Positions 43,276 through 52,604 of a stretch of 64,000 nt of DNA are shown in pieces; within the stretch, counting starts at the first letter, position 1; each line of letters begins with the position of its first letter. Origin of the DNA: Solirubrobacteraceae bacterium (GTDB taxonomy: Bacteria > Actinomycetota > Thermoleophilia > Solirubrobacterales > Solirubrobacteraceae); the NCBI GenBank assembly GCA_017882375.1, contig JADGPP010000004.1:30844-94843 (forward strand), in the 5' to 3' direction. A program made the translations under genes and the position numbers. The notes below the pieces were generated by a model. The model was not told the origin of the DNA. It searched no databases and worked only from the letters and a program-made list of their open reading frames with translations.

Positions 43276-43972
43276 GCCACCCAACGGCATCCTGCTGATC
43301 GACAAGCCGGCGGGGATGACCTCGCACGACGTCGTCGCGCTGGTGCGCCACGCGCTGCACGGGGTGCGCACGGGCCACGCGGGCACGCTCGACCCCTTCG
43401 CCACGGGACTGCTGCTGGTGCTCGTGGGCCGGGCGACCAAATCGCAGCAGACGCTGATGGCGCTGCGCAAGCACTATGAGACGGTCGCGCAGCTCGGGGC
43501 GACGTCGAGCACCGGCGACACCGAGGGCGAGATCGCGCAGACCGGGCAGCTGCCGCCGGACCCTCCTGCGCTTCCCACGGGCGAGGTGCGCCAGCGCCCG
43601 CCGATCTACTCGGCGGTAAAGATCGGTGGAGAGCGCGCCTACCGGCGCGCCAGGCGCGGCGAGCGCATGGAGATGCCCGAGCGAATCGTGACCGTGCACC
43701 GCTTCGTTCAGCAGTGGCGCGCGCGAGACGAGGAGCATCCCGGTCTGCAACGGGCGGGATATGAGATCGAATGCGGCTCGGGCACGTACGTGCGCTCGCT
43801 GATCGCCGATCTCGGTGACGCCTACTGCTTGGCGCTGCGGCGCACGGCGATCGGCCCATTTCAGGTCGCCGACGCAGTCACGCCGCCGGCGCGCGGCGCC
43901 CGCTGGGATCAACCTCCGCTGATCGCCCTCGACGAGGCGCTGGCCATGCTCTCGCACGGGCCCCGGGGCTAG
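43268..43972 (+). CDS. truB: tRNA pseudouridine(55) synthase TruB
   Basis: Makes pseudouridine 55 in the T-loop of tRNAs. Motif I GILLIDKPAGMTSHDVV, the catalytic Asp in GHAGTLDPFATGLLLV, RQRPPIYSAVKIGGERAY and GSGTYVRSLIADLG. About 234 residues, so shorter than the E. coli enzyme and without a clear C-terminal PUA domain. The start is TTG and overlaps the nrnA stop by 8 bases; no later start would keep motif I. Confidence 0.92.
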   Translation: MPEPPNGILLIDKPAGMTSHDVVALVRHALHGVRTGHAGTLDPFATGLLLVLVGRATKSQQTLMALRKHYETVAQLGATSSTGDTEGEIAQTGQLPPDPPALPTGEVRQRPPIYSAVKIGGERAYRRARRGERMEMPERIVTVHRFVQQWRARDEEHPGLQRAGYEIECGSGTYVRSLIADLGDAYCLALRRTAIGPFQVADAVTPPARGARWDQPPLIALDEALAMLSHGPRG

Positions 43973-43975
43973 GCT
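43970..43975 (+). promoter_or_regulatory. -10-like box of ribF
   Basis: TAGGCT overlaps the truB stop and lies 7 bases before GTG 43983. This spacing matches other leaderless-type starts in the window. Confidence 0.35.
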
Positions 43976-43982
43976 CTTGCCT

Positions 43983-44915
43983 GTGAAGATCACCCGCCTG
44001 CCCGATGTCGAGCGCAGCGAGGGTCGCAGCGTGGCGGTGGGCACGTTCGATGGCGTGCACCTCGGCCACCGCGAGGTGATCGCCGGCTCGGACACGGTGC
44101 TCACGTTCGACCCGCATCCGGTGTCGGTCGTCGCGCCCCAGCACACGCCCAAGCTGCTGACGACGCCCGAGCGAAAGGCCGAGCTGATCGCCTCACTCGG
44201 TGTGCGCGAGCTCGTGGTGATCCCCTTCGACGCCGAGTTCGCCAAGCGCTCGGCCGACGAGTTCGTGCAGGACGTGCTCGTCGGCGCGCTCGATGCAACG
44301 CGCGTGGCGATCGGCGAGAACTTCCGCTTCGGCCACAAGGCGCAGGGCGATCCGCGCCTGCTGCAGGCCGACGGGCGCTTTGCCACCACGGTCCACCCGC
44401 TGCTGGAGGTCGACGGCGAGATCGTCTCCTCCAGCCACATCCGCGGGCTCGTGCTCGCGGGCGACCTGGCCGAGGTCACGCGGCTGCTCGGCGCCCCCTT
44501 TCAGCTGTGCGGGGAGGTCACACAAGGCGACCAGCGCGGGCGCGAGCTGGGCTTTCCGACCGCCAACCTCGTGCCCGACGAGGCGATCGCCTGTCCCGGC
44601 CACGGCGTCTACGCGTGCCTGGCCTACGGCCGAGGACCGCTGAGCGCGCCGGTGCCCGCCGCGGTCAGCATCGGCGTGCGCCCGACGTTTCAGACCGGCC
44701 GGGGCGAGCTGATCGAGGCCTACCTGCTGGACTTCGACGGCGACCTGTACGGCCAGACGCTGTGCCTCGAGTTCCTCATGCGCCTGCGCGGCGAGCGCCG
44801 CTTCGACACCGCCGAGGCGCTGATCGAGCAGATGCACCTCGACGTGGCGCAAACGCGCGAGCACGTGCGCCAGCATCAGGCTCGAGCGACGGGTGCAGGC
44901 TCGGCGACTCGGTGA
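43983..44915 (+). CDS. ribF: Bifunctional riboflavin kinase / FAD synthetase
   Basis: Converts riboflavin to FMN and then FAD. The N-terminal nucleotidyltransferase domain begins SVAVGTFDGVHLGHREVIAG and has LTFDPHPVSVV and a GENFRFGHKAQGD motif. The C-terminal flavokinase domain has GRELGFPTANLVPDEAI, GVYACLAYG and LEAYLLDF-like IEAYLLDFDGDLYGQTLCLE. 310 residues from GTG 43983; a TTG six bases earlier is also in frame. Confidence 0.93.
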   Translation: MKITRLPDVERSEGRSVAVGTFDGVHLGHREVIAGSDTVLTFDPHPVSVVAPQHTPKLLTTPERKAELIASLGVRELVVIPFDAEFAKRSADEFVQDVLVGALDATRVAIGENFRFGHKAQGDPRLLQADGRFATTVHPLLEVDGEIVSSSHIRGLVLAGDLAEVTRLLGAPFQLCGEVTQGDQRGRELGFPTANLVPDEAIACPGHGVYACLAYGRGPLSAPVPAAVSIGVRPTFQTGRGELIEAYLLDFDGDLYGQTLCLEFLMRLRGERRFDTAEALIEQMHLDVAQTREHVRQHQARATGAGSATR

Positions 44916-44939
44916 CTGGGAACGTGCAGCGATAGCGAT

Positions 44940-44958
44940 CGTATATACGCGCATATAC
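44940..44958. promoter_or_regulatory. A+T-rich palindromic site before rpsO
   Basis: CGTATATACG is a perfect 10-bp palindrome, and GTATAT-N6-ATATAC forms a larger inverted repeat over the same bases. It stands out in GC-rich DNA between ribF and rpsO and could be an operator or part of a promoter. Confidence 0.35.
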
Positions 44959-45062
44959 CATTGCGCACGCTCCTCGGAAGAGGAGCGTCACCCTCCGCGC
45001 CAGGCGACCCGGCGAACACGGCTCACAGCGGCGGCAGGGCGTCTGCTACCGTGTGCCCGCTC

Positions 45063-45335
45063 ATGGTCGCGATAACTACAGAGCGCAAGCGGGAGATCGC
45101 CGCGAAGTTCGGCGCAAGCGAGAAGGACACCGGGTCGACCGAGGTCCAGGTGGCGCTGCTGACCGAGCGCATCAACCACCTCACCGAACACCTGCGCGAG
45201 CAGGGCAAAGACCACCACTCGCGCCGTGGCCTGCTGATGCTCGTCGGCCGCCGCCGCCGCTTCCTGGACTACCTGCAGCGCAAGGACCTCGACGGGTACC
45301 GCGCGCTGATCAAAGAGCTCGGCCTGCGCAAGTAG
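45063..45335 (+). CDS. rpsO: 30S ribosomal protein S15
   Basis: Primary 16S rRNA-binding protein of the small subunit. The 90 residues match S15 throughout: [40 protein letters not shown] and [23 protein letters not shown] at 45047 is 10 bases before the ATG and no strong Shine-Dalgarno is seen. The common rpsO-pnp order is kept, with a pseudogene in between. Confidence 0.96.
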   Translation: MVAITTERKREIAAKFGASEKDTGSTEVQVALLTERINHLTEHLREQGKDHHSRRGLLMLVGRRRRFLDYLQRKDLDGYRALIKELGLRK

Positions 45336-45339
45336 CGCA

Positions 45340-45539
45340 GTGACCGTCGTCGCTGTCGGCACGCCTGCTCCCGAGTTCAAGCTGGAGGGGGCTCTGCCGA
45401 GCGCGCGCTGGTGATCTTCGATCAGCGGGGCGTCGTGCGCTGGAGCCACCAGGCCGACTCGCCGGGCGAGCTGCCCGCGCTGAAGCTGCTGCGCGAGGGC
45501 GTCAACAGCGTCCTCGACGGCGATCTCGCCGCGGCCTGA
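45340..45539 (+). pseudogene. Peroxiredoxin (AhpC/TSA type) with the middle deleted
   Basis: A GTG four bases after rpsO opens VTVVAVGTPAPEFKLEGA, the typical start of a BCP/AhpE-like peroxiredoxin, but the frame stops after 24 codons. A second frame supplies the typical end: ALVIFDQRGVVRWSHQADSP, then a C-terminal helix and stop. The central 90 or so residues, including the peroxidatic Cys, are absent. It is a clear relic of an internal deletion plus frameshift. Confidence 0.8.
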
Positions 45540-45642
45540 GCGCGGCGTCCGGCCGCCGAAAGGGCCCGAGGCGAGCGGGCCTGCAACGTATCCGGTCACG
45601 CGGGGATGCGCGCTCGCTCTTCGCTAAGCTCGTCCAGTTCGG

Positions 45643-45656
45643 AATAAAAAAGAAAA
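45643..45656 (+). other. A-rich tract in the pnp leader
   Basis: AATAAAAAAGAAAA is exceptional in this GC-rich region and lies about 40 bases before the pnp start. It may be an RNA-binding or RNase entry site, since pnp mRNA leaders are often autoregulated, or it may stimulate transcription. Confidence 0.35.
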
Positions 45657-45697
45657 ACGGACCGCCGACCGACGGGCGGAACAGGAAGGCAGTGAAT

Positions 45698-48001
45698 ATG
45701 AGTAGCGATGCGGTTACACGGGTCTCCGTGGAGATCTCCGGCAGCGAGATCTCGTTCGAGACCGGCAGGATGGCCAAGCAGGCCTCCGGCGCGGTGGTCG
45801 TCAGACAGGGCGACACGATGGTCCTTTGCACGGCGGTCGCAGGCAGCCTGCGCGATGTCGACTTCCTCCCGCTGACGGTGGATGTCGAGGAGCGCATGTA
45901 CGCGTCGGGCAAAATCCCCGGCTCGTTCTTCAAGCGCGAGGGCCGCCCCGGCGAGAAGGGCACGCTCACGGCGCGCATGATCGACCGGCCGATCCGCCCG
46001 CTGTTCCCCAAGGAATGGCGCTATGACACCCAGCTGGTGGCGATCCCGCTCTCGATCGACCACGAACACCCCTACGACATCCTCGCGATGAACGGCGCCT
46101 CCACGGCGCTGATGCTCTCCGACATCCCGCTGCCGACGCCCGTCGGCGCGGTGCGCATCGGCAAGATCGACGGCAACTTCGTGGTCAACCCCAACGAGGC
46201 CGACCTGCTCGCAGACGCAGAGAACGCTTCGGACCTGGACCTGATCGTCGCCGGCACCGAGGAGGCCATCCTGATGGTCGAGGCCGGCGCCAACGAGATC
46301 CCCGAGGCGGAGATCCTCGACGCGCTGGACATCGCGCACGCCGAGATCAAGAAGCTGTGCGCGCTGCAGCGCGAGCTCGCCGATAAGGTCGGCAAGGAGA
46401 AGAAAGTCTTCGAGACGATCGCCGTCGACGAGGCGTTGCTGGACGCGATCCGCTCCTCGCACGGCTCGGCGCTGGACGCCGCCACGCAGGTCGAGGACAA
46501 GCTCGAGCGCCAGGACGCGACCAAGGAGGCCGAGGCGGCGATTCTCGAGCACCATGCCCCGGCGCCGCCCGAGGCTGCCTCCGAACACGAACTGCTCGCC
46601 GCCAAGGAGCGTCGCGCCGCGGTGCAGCTGGCCTTCGACAAGCTGGAGAAGTCGATCATCCGCGAGCGCATCGCCGTCGACAAGAAGCGCCCCGACGGCC
46701 GCGGCGCGGACGAGATCCGCGACATCTCCATCGAAGTCGGCGTCACGCCGCGCACGCACGGCTCGGCGCTGTTCACGCGCGGGCAGACCCAAGCGCTCAG
46801 CGTCGTCGCGATGGGCACGCTGAAGGAGGAGATGCGCCTGGACACGCTCGGGCTGGAGACAAAAAAGTACTACTGGCACCACTACAACTTCCCGCCGTTC
46901 TCGGTGGGCGAAGCGGGCCGCATGGGCGGCGTCAAGCGGCGTGACATCGGTCACGGCGCCCTGGCCGAGCGCGCGCTGGCGCCGATGGTGCCCTCGATCG
47001 AGGAGTTCCCGTACTCGATCCGCGTCGTCTCGGACATCCTCGAGTCAAACGGCTCCTCCTCGATGGCCTCGGTGTGCGGCTCGTCGCTGTCCTTGATGGA
47101 CGCCGGCGTGCCGATCAAGCGCCCGGTCGCGGGGATCGCGATGGGCCTGATCAAGGAGGGCGACGACTACATCGTGCTCACCGACATCGCCGGCGTCGAG
47201 GACCACCTCGGTGACATGGACTTCAAGGTCGCCGGCACCGAGCGGGGCATCACGGCTCTGCAGATGGACATCAAGATCACGGGCGTGACGTTCGACATCC
47301 TGCGCGACGCGCTGACGCGCGCGCACCAGGCGCGCTCGTTCATCCTCGGCAAGATGGCCGACGTGATCCAGAGCCCGCGCGAGCAGCTCAGCCAGTTCGC
47401 GCCGCGCATCCAGACGATCCAGATCGACCCGTCGCAGATCGGCCTGCTGATCGGCAAGGGTGGCGAAACGATTCGCGGCCTGGCCGAGGAGTTCGAGTCG
47501 CAGATCGACGTCAACGACGACGGCCAGGTGCTGATCTACTCGGCCAACGGCGACCTCGGCGACGCGCTCGTCGAGCGCGTGCGGATGATGATGAAGGAGG
47601 TCGAGGTCGGCGACGAGTACGTCGGCAAAGTCGTCAAGACGACTACGTTCGGCGCGTTCATCGAGCTCGCCAAGGGCACCGACGGCCTGCTGCACATCTC
47701 AAACGTCTCGCCCGGACAGCGCGTGGAGACCGTCGAGGACGTGCTCAACAGAGGCGACGAGATCAACGTGCGCGTGGTCGAGGTCGACCGTGAGCGGGGC
47801 CGCATCGGCCTGCGTCTCGCCGACGACCCGGACATCGCAGGCAAGTCGGTCGAGGAGCTCGCCGGCGTCGGCACCGGCGGCGGCGGTGGCGGTGGCAGCC
47901 GTCCGCCGCGCGACGGGGGCGGGCGCAACGGTCGCTCCGACCGCGGTCCGCGCCGTACCGGCGACCGCGGCTCCGATCGCCCGCGCCGCGACCGCGACTG
48001 A
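45698..48001 (+). CDS. pnp: Polyribonucleotide nucleotidyltransferase (PNPase)
   Basis: Phosphorolytic 3'-5' exoribonuclease of the RNA-decay machinery. Two RNase PH cores are visible (first: [20 protein letters not shown]; second: [20 protein letters not shown] with [10 protein letters not shown] and [17 protein letters not shown]). KH follows ([20 protein letters not shown]), then S1 ([20 protein letters not shown]). The last 50 residues are Gly/Arg-rich. 767 residues. AGGAAGG lies 8 bases before ATG 45698, which rules out the closer GTG 45692. Confidence 0.96.
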   Translation: MSSDAVTRVSVEISGSEISFETGRMAKQASGAVVVRQGDTMVLCTAVAGSLRDVDFLPLTVDVEERMYASGKIPGSFFKREGRPGEKGTLTARMIDRPIRPLFPKEWRYDTQLVAIPLSIDHEHPYDILAMNGASTALMLSDIPLPTPVGAVRIGKIDGNFVVNPNEADLLADAENASDLDLIVAGTEEAILMVEAGANEIPEAEILDALDIAHAEIKKLCALQRELADKVGKEKKVFETIAVDEALLDAIRSSHGSALDAATQVEDKLERQDATKEAEAAILEHHAPAPPEAASEHELLAAKERRAAVQLAFDKLEKSIIRERIAVDKKRPDGRGADEIRDISIEVGVTPRTHGSALFTRGQTQALSVVAMGTLKEEMRLDTLGLETKKYYWHHYNFPPFSVGEAGRMGGVKRRDIGHGALAERALAPMVPSIEEFPYSIRVVSDILESNGSSSMASVCGSSLSLMDAGVPIKRPVAGIAMGLIKEGDDYIVLTDIAGVEDHLGDMDFKVAGTERGITALQMDIKITGVTFDILRDALTRAHQARSFILGKMADVIQSPREQLSQFAPRIQTIQIDPSQIGLLIGKGGETIRGLAEEFESQIDVNDDGQVLIYSANGDLGDALVERVRMMMKEVEVGDEYVGKVVKTTTFGAFIELAKGTDGLLHISNVSPGQRVETVEDVLNRGDEINVRVVEVDRERGRIGLRLADDPDIAGKSVEELAGVGTGGGGGGGSRPPRDGGGRNGRSDRGPRRTGDRGSDRPRRDRD

Positions 48002-48008
48002 GGGCCCG

Positions 48009-49337
48009 CTGCAGCCGGAACATGAGATAACCACGCTGGATTCCGGCGTGCGAGTGGTCACCGAGCGCGTGCCGAGCGTGCGCTCGGTGGCGCTCGGCTT
48101 CTGGATCGCCACCGGCTCGGCCGCCGAGCACGACGACGAGGCGGGCATCTCCCACCTGCTCGAGCACATGCTCTTTCGCGGCACCGAGCGCTTCGGCTCG
48201 GAGGAGATCGACCAGATCTTCGACGCGATGGGCGCGGAGGTCAACGCGGGGACCGACAAGGAATCGACGTCTCTGTACACGCGCGTGCTCGACGGCCACA
48301 TGGCGCGCGCGTTCGAGGTGATGGGCGACATGGTCTTCCGTCCGCGCTTCGGCGAGCTGGAGACCGAGCGCGAGGTCGTGCTCGAGGAGATCGCGATGTA
48401 CGAGGACGATCCCCAGGACAAGGTCTTCGACGTGCTCGGCGAGGCGGTCTTCGGCGCGCATCCGCTCGGGCGCGCGGTGATCGGGACCGCGCAGGTCGTC
48501 GGCGCGGTCACGCGCGCGCAGCTGAGCGCCTTTCACGCCGCGCGCTATGAGCCGCAGAACCTGGTGATCGCCGCCGCCGGGTCGCTCGAGCACGAGGCGC
48601 TCGTGGAGATGGCGACGGCGCTGGACGAGCTGCGAGCGCAGGATCCTGCCGCGCCGCAGCCCGGCTCGTCGGTGCGGCCGGCTGCGTCGGCTCCGGACTT
48701 CGCGCGGCGCGTGCGCTTCGTCGAGAAGGACACCGAGCAGTACCACGTGTGCATCGGCGGAGCCGGCATGGCTCGCGCGGACGAGCGGCGCTTTGCCCTG
48801 CGCGTGCTGGAAGGCGTGCTCGGCGGGACGTCCTCCTCGCGGCTGTTTCAGGAGGTGCGCGAGCGCCGCGGACTGGCCTACTCGGTGTTCTGCTTCTCCA
48901 ACCTCTACGCGCACACCGGCGAGGTCGGCCTCTACGTCGGCACGCGCCCGGACAACCTCGAGCAGGCGCTCGCGGTGATCTCCGCCGAGCTGCAGCGCTG
49001 CGTCGCCGACCCGGCGGCCGAGGAGGAGCTGACGCGCTCGCGCGAGAACCTCAAGGGCCGCGTGGTCCTGTCGATGGAGTCGACCTCGGCGCGGATGAGC
49101 CGTTTGGGCGGCTCGCTGCTGCACGAGATGCCGATTCTCTCGATCGACGAGGTGATCGAGCGCATCGACGCGGTGTCGCTGCAGGACCTGCGCGAACTCG
49201 CCGGCGAGCTGTTCGAGCCCGAGGCGCTGTCGATCGCCGGAGTCGGCCCGGACGAGCGCGTGTTCTCGTCGGCGATCGGACCGCTCGGCGGCGATCGCGA
49301 GGTCGCCACGGCCGCGGCGCCGGGGACGGGACGATGA
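48009..49337 (+). CDS. M16 family zinc peptidase (pitrilysin-like)
   Basis: Metallopeptidase with two M16 halves. The inverted zinc motif HLLEHMLFRGTERF is present with the distal Glu in the ELETEREVVLEEIAMYEDDP region. The R/Y substrate pair appears in SSSRLFQEVRERRGLAYSVF. About 440 residues. No ATG, GTG or TTG lies in frame between the pnp stop and the first beta strand; the nearest standard codons are GTG 47886 and 47892, inside pnp. CTG 48009 is given as a provisional start. This pnp-peptidase-dapB order is common in actinobacteria. Its stop overlaps dapB. Confidence 0.85.
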   Translation: MQPEHEITTLDSGVRVVTERVPSVRSVALGFWIATGSAAEHDDEAGISHLLEHMLFRGTERFGSEEIDQIFDAMGAEVNAGTDKESTSLYTRVLDGHMARAFEVMGDMVFRPRFGELETEREVVLEEIAMYEDDPQDKVFDVLGEAVFGAHPLGRAVIGTAQVVGAVTRAQLSAFHAARYEPQNLVIAAAGSLEHEALVEMATALDELRAQDPAAPQPGSSVRPAASAPDFARRVRFVEKDTEQYHVCIGGAGMARADERRFALRVLEGVLGGTSSSRLFQEVRERRGLAYSVFCFSNLYAHTGEVGLYVGTRPDNLEQALAVISAELQRCVADPAAEEELTRSRENLKGRVVLSMESTSARMSRLGGSLLHEMPILSIDEVIERIDAVSLQDLRELAGELFEPEALSIAGVGPDERVFSSAIGPLGGDREVATAAAPGTGR

Positions 49338-50014
49338 TCCGCGTGGCCGTCGCCGGCGCGGCGGGGCGGATGGGCCACACCGTCTGCGCGGCGGTCGAGG
49401 GCGCGCAGGACATGCAACTGGTCGGGCGCGCGGACCCGCTGCTGGCGATCGAGCTCGGGGAGCTGCTCGGCGACGCCGACGTCGTCGTCGACTTCACGCA
49501 GCCCGACACGGCGCTGGCGAACGCGCTGAGCTGCCTGGCGGCGGGGGTGCACGTGGTCGTCGGGACGACCGGCTTTGACCTGCAGGCGCTGCGCGATGCC
49601 GCTGAGGCGCAGCAGGGGACTCGCGCAAACGCGCTCGTGGCGCCGAACTTCGCGATCGGCGCGGTGCTGATGATGCGCTTTGCCGTCGAGGCGTCGAGGC
49701 ACATGGAGAAGGCGGAGATCATCGAGCTGCATCACGATCGAAAGCTCGACGCGCCGAGCGGCACGGCGGCCAGGACGGCCGAGCTGATGGCGGCCGCGAG
49801 CGGGGGAGAGCCTCCACCGATCCATTCGATCCGCCTGCCCGGGCTCGTGGCGCACCAGGAGGTGCTGCTGGGCGACGTCGGTCAGACGCTGAGCATCCGC
49901 CATGACACGATCAGTCGCGAGTCGTTCATGCCGGGCGTGCTGCTGGCCGTACGCCGCGTCGCGACCCTGCCACAGCCGCTGGTGGTCGGCCTGGAGAGCC
50001 TTCTGTTCCCGTGA
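49334..50014 (+). CDS. dapB: 4-hydroxy-tetrahydrodipicolinate reductase
   Basis: Second committed step of the lysine/diaminopimelate pathway, using NAD(P)H. The N-terminal nucleotide-binding motif is VAVAGAAGRMGHTVCAAVEG, the central GTTGFDLQAL, and the catalytic motif EIIELHHDRKLDAPSGTA. 226 residues, slightly short for the family. ATGA overlap with the upstream peptidase gene and GTGA overlap region with dapA. Confidence 0.94.
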   Translation: MIRVAVAGAAGRMGHTVCAAVEGAQDMQLVGRADPLLAIELGELLGDADVVVDFTQPDTALANALSCLAAGVHVVVGTTGFDLQALRDAAEAQQGTRANALVAPNFAIGAVLMMRFAVEASRHMEKAEIIELHHDRKLDAPSGTAARTAELMAAASGGEPPPIHSIRLPGLVAHQEVLLGDVGQTLSIRHDTISRESFMPGVLLAVRRVATLPQPLVVGLESLLFP

Positions 50015-50037
50015 GCGGTCGTGGAATACTGCAAAGC

Positions 50038-50946
50038 ATGAGCGAGCTCGGCACCATCCTGACGGCGATCGTCACGCCCTTCGACGCCAGCTCGAAGATC
50101 AACGAGGAGGCGTTCGTCGCGTTGATGCACCACCTCGGCGAGAACGGCTCGGACGGCTTCGTCGTCGCGGGGACCACCGGCGAGGCGTCGACGATGACCG
50201 ACGACGAGCAGCTCGGGCTGATCGAGCTGGCGGTCGCCGAGCGCCCACAGGGCAAGACGATCGTCGCCGGCACGGGGACCAACGACACGCGCGAGGCTGT
50301 CTTCCTCACCGAACGCGCGACCGCGCTGGGCGTCGACGCGACGCTCGTTGTCACGCCGTACTACAACAAGCCGAGCCGGCTCGGGATCACGCGTCACTAC
50401 GAAACCGTGGCCAAGGCCACGGACAAGCCGATGATCCTCTACAACATCCCCGGGCGCACGGCCACGAACATGCCCCCGGACCTGCTCGCCGAGCTCGCGC
50501 AGATCGAGGGGATCGACGGCGTCAAGCAGGCCAACGCCGATGAGCTGCAGCCGATCGACGGACTTGCCCTGTACGCCGGCGACGACGCGACGTTCGCGCG
50601 CACGCTGGACATGGGCGGCACCGGCGGCATCCTCGTGGCCAGCCACGTCGTCGGCAACGAGATGCGCCGGATGGTCGACGAGCCCGAGCACCGCGCGGAG
50701 ATCAACGCGTCGCTGCGCGACGTCTACGAGACGCTGTTCATGACGTCGAGCCCCACCTGCACGAAGGCCGCGCTGAACCTGCTCGGCCACGATGCCGGCG
50801 GGCTGCGCCTGCCGCTCGTGGCGGCCACCGAGGACGAGCTGGCAGAGGTGCGCGCGATGCTCGTCCGCCACGGCCTGCTCTCAGACACAGAGGAGATGCA
50901 AGCCGCCTCGGCCGGCGCGTCCTCGGCTCAGGCTCGGGGCGCGTGA
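50038..50946 (+). CDS. dapA: 4-hydroxy-tetrahydrodipicolinate synthase
   Basis: Condenses aspartate semialdehyde and pyruvate. TIM barrel with the pyruvate motif VVAGTTGEASTMTDDEQLGL, the tyrosine in VVTPYYNKPSRLGITRHYET, and the Schiff-base lysine in IDGVKQANADE. About 302 residues from ATG 50038; a GTG at 50011 overlapping dapB is also in frame. dapB-dapA-rnj is a common actinobacterial order. Confidence 0.95.
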   Translation: MSELGTILTAIVTPFDASSKINEEAFVALMHHLGENGSDGFVVAGTTGEASTMTDDEQLGLIELAVAERPQGKTIVAGTGTNDTREAVFLTERATALGVDATLVVTPYYNKPSRLGITRHYETVAKATDKPMILYNIPGRTATNMPPDLLAELAQIEGIDGVKQANADELQPIDGLALYAGDDATFARTLDMGGTGGILVASHVVGNEMRRMVDEPEHRAEINASLRDVYETLFMTSSPTCTKAALNLLGHDAGGLRLPLVAATEDELAEVRAMLVRHGLLSDTEEMQAASAGASSAQARGA

Positions 50947-52604
50947 GCTCCGTTCGCGTCCTGCCCCTCGGCGGGCTGGGAGAGATCGGCAAGAACATGA
51001 CCGTCGTCGAACACGACGGGCGGATCATCGTGGTCGACGTCGGGCTGCGCTTCCCGACGCCGGAGATGGTCGGCATCGACCTGGTGCTGCCCGACTTCTC
51101 CTACCTGCGCGAGCGCGCTCGCGACATCGAGGCGATCGTCGTCACGCACGGACACGAGGACCACCTCGGCGCGCTGCCGTGGGTGCTGCGCGAGCTGGGC
51201 GACGACCTGCCGCCGGTCTACGGCGGCGCGCTGACGATGGCGATGGCGCGCTCCAAGCTCGACGAGCACAAGCTCAAACACGTCGAGCTCAACGAGGTGG
51301 CGGCCGTCGACACGCTGGAGCTTGGGCCGTTCTCGCTGGAGCTGATCCACATGACCCACTCGATCCCCGATGCCAGCGCGGTCGCGCTGGGCACCGATCT
51401 GGGCACGATCCTGATCACCGGCGACTACAAGTTCGACCAGACCCCCGTCGACGGCCCGCCGGCCGACGTCTCGCGCCTGGCCGAGCTGGGGCGCGAGGGC
51501 GTGCTGCTGCTGTGCGGCGACTCGACCAACGTCGATCGCCAGGGCTTCTCGACATCGGAGTCGGTCGTCGGGCCGCATCTGGAGGAGGTCTTCGCGCGCT
51601 GTGACGGGCGGATCGTCGTCACGAGCTTCGCCTCGAACATCCACCGCGTCCAGCAGGTCGTCGACGCGGCCGCCGCGCTGGATCGCAAGGTCGCGCTGGT
51701 CGGGCGCTCGATGCGCAAGAACGTCGGCATCGGCCGCCAGCTCGGGCACATCGACGTCCCCTCCGGGCTGCTCGTTGGGCCGCGCGAGATCAACGATTTC
51801 CCCGACGAGCGCGTGGTGATCATCTCGACGGGCTCCCAGGGCGAGCCGCTTTCGGCGCTGCGGCGCATGGCCTACCGCGACCACCGCCAGGTCGAGCTGC
51901 GCGAGGGCGACACGGTCGTCTTCTCGGCCACGCCGATCCCCGGCAACGAGCGAGCCGTCAACGAGACGATCGATCGGCTCTACCACATCGGCTGTGACGT
52001 GGTGACTCCGCGCGACGCGCCCGTGCACGCTTCCGGGCACGGCTACGCGGAGGAGATCAAGCTGATGCTCAACCTCGTCAAGCCGCGCTACGTGATGCCC
52101 TTCCACGGCGACTTCAAGCGCCTGCGCATGCACGCGCAGCTGGCCGAGGCCGTCGGCATCGTGCCGGAGGACACCTTCCAGGGCGAGAACGGGCTGCCGC
52201 TGGACATCGACGAGCGCGGCGCGCGCTTTGGCAGCCACGAGCAGTCGGGGATGATCTTCGTCGACGGCGTGGAGATCGGCGACATGGCCGACGTGGCGCT
52301 GCGCGATCGGCGGATGCTCTCGGCCGACGGGATCTTCATCGTCGTCGTGACGATCGCCGAGCAGGACGGGCACTCGGTGGCCGACCCCGAGGTGATCTTC
52401 CGCGGCGTGCCGTTCCTCGACGAGGCCGACGAGCTGGTCGAGGAGATCCGCTCGACCGTCGAGGACACGATCGAGCGCGCGGCCAAGGACGAGATCCGCG
52501 AGGTCGACGTCGTGCAGGACATGCTGCACGACGACATGGCCAAGCTAGTCTACGATCGCCTCAAGCGACGACCGATGGTGCTGCCCGTCGTCGTGGAGGT
52601 CTGA
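50943..52604 (+). CDS. rnj: Ribonuclease J
   Basis: Metallo-beta-lactamase/beta-CASP RNase with endo- and 5'-3' exonuclease activity, central to mRNA decay. PLGGLGEIGKNMTVVEHDGR at the start, the zinc motif VTHGHEDHLGALPWVL, HMTHSIPDASAVAL, ILITGDYKFD, beta-CASP motifs STGSQGEPLSALRRMA and VHASGHGYAEEIKLML, and KPRYVMPFHGDFKRLRMH. 553 residues. It overlaps dapA by four bases, and its last 60 bases overlap the convergent histidine kinase gene. Confidence 0.95.
   Translation: MSSVRVLPLGGLGEIGKNMTVVEHDGRIIVVDVGLRFPTPEMVGIDLVLPDFSYLRERARDIEAIVVTHGHEDHLGALPWVLRELGDDLPPVYGGALTMAMARSKLDEHKLKHVELNEVAAVDTLELGPFSLELIHMTHSIPDASAVALGTDLGTILITGDYKFDQTPVDGPPADVSRLAELGREGVLLLCGDSTNVDRQGFSTSESVVGPHLEEVFARCDGRIVVTSFASNIHRVQQVVDAAAALDRKVALVGRSMRKNVGIGRQLGHIDVPSGLLVGPREINDFPDERVVIISTGSQGEPLSALRRMAYRDHRQVELREGDTVVFSATPIPGNERAVNETIDRLYHIGCDVVTPRDAPVHASGHGYAEEIKLMLNLVKPRYVMPFHGDFKRLRMHAQLAEAVGIVPEDTFQGENGLPLDIDERGARFGSHEQSGMIFVDGVEIGDMADVALRDRRMLSADGIFIVVVTIAEQDGHSVADPEVIFRGVPFLDEADELVEEIRSTVEDTIERAAKDEIREVDVVQDMLHDDMAKLVYDRLKRRPMVLPVVVEV

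Noticed and set aside
44961..45062. Longer S15 with about 34 extra N-terminal residues
   Set aside because: S15 is about 89 residues in all bacteria; the extension is low-complexity and covers the promoter region.
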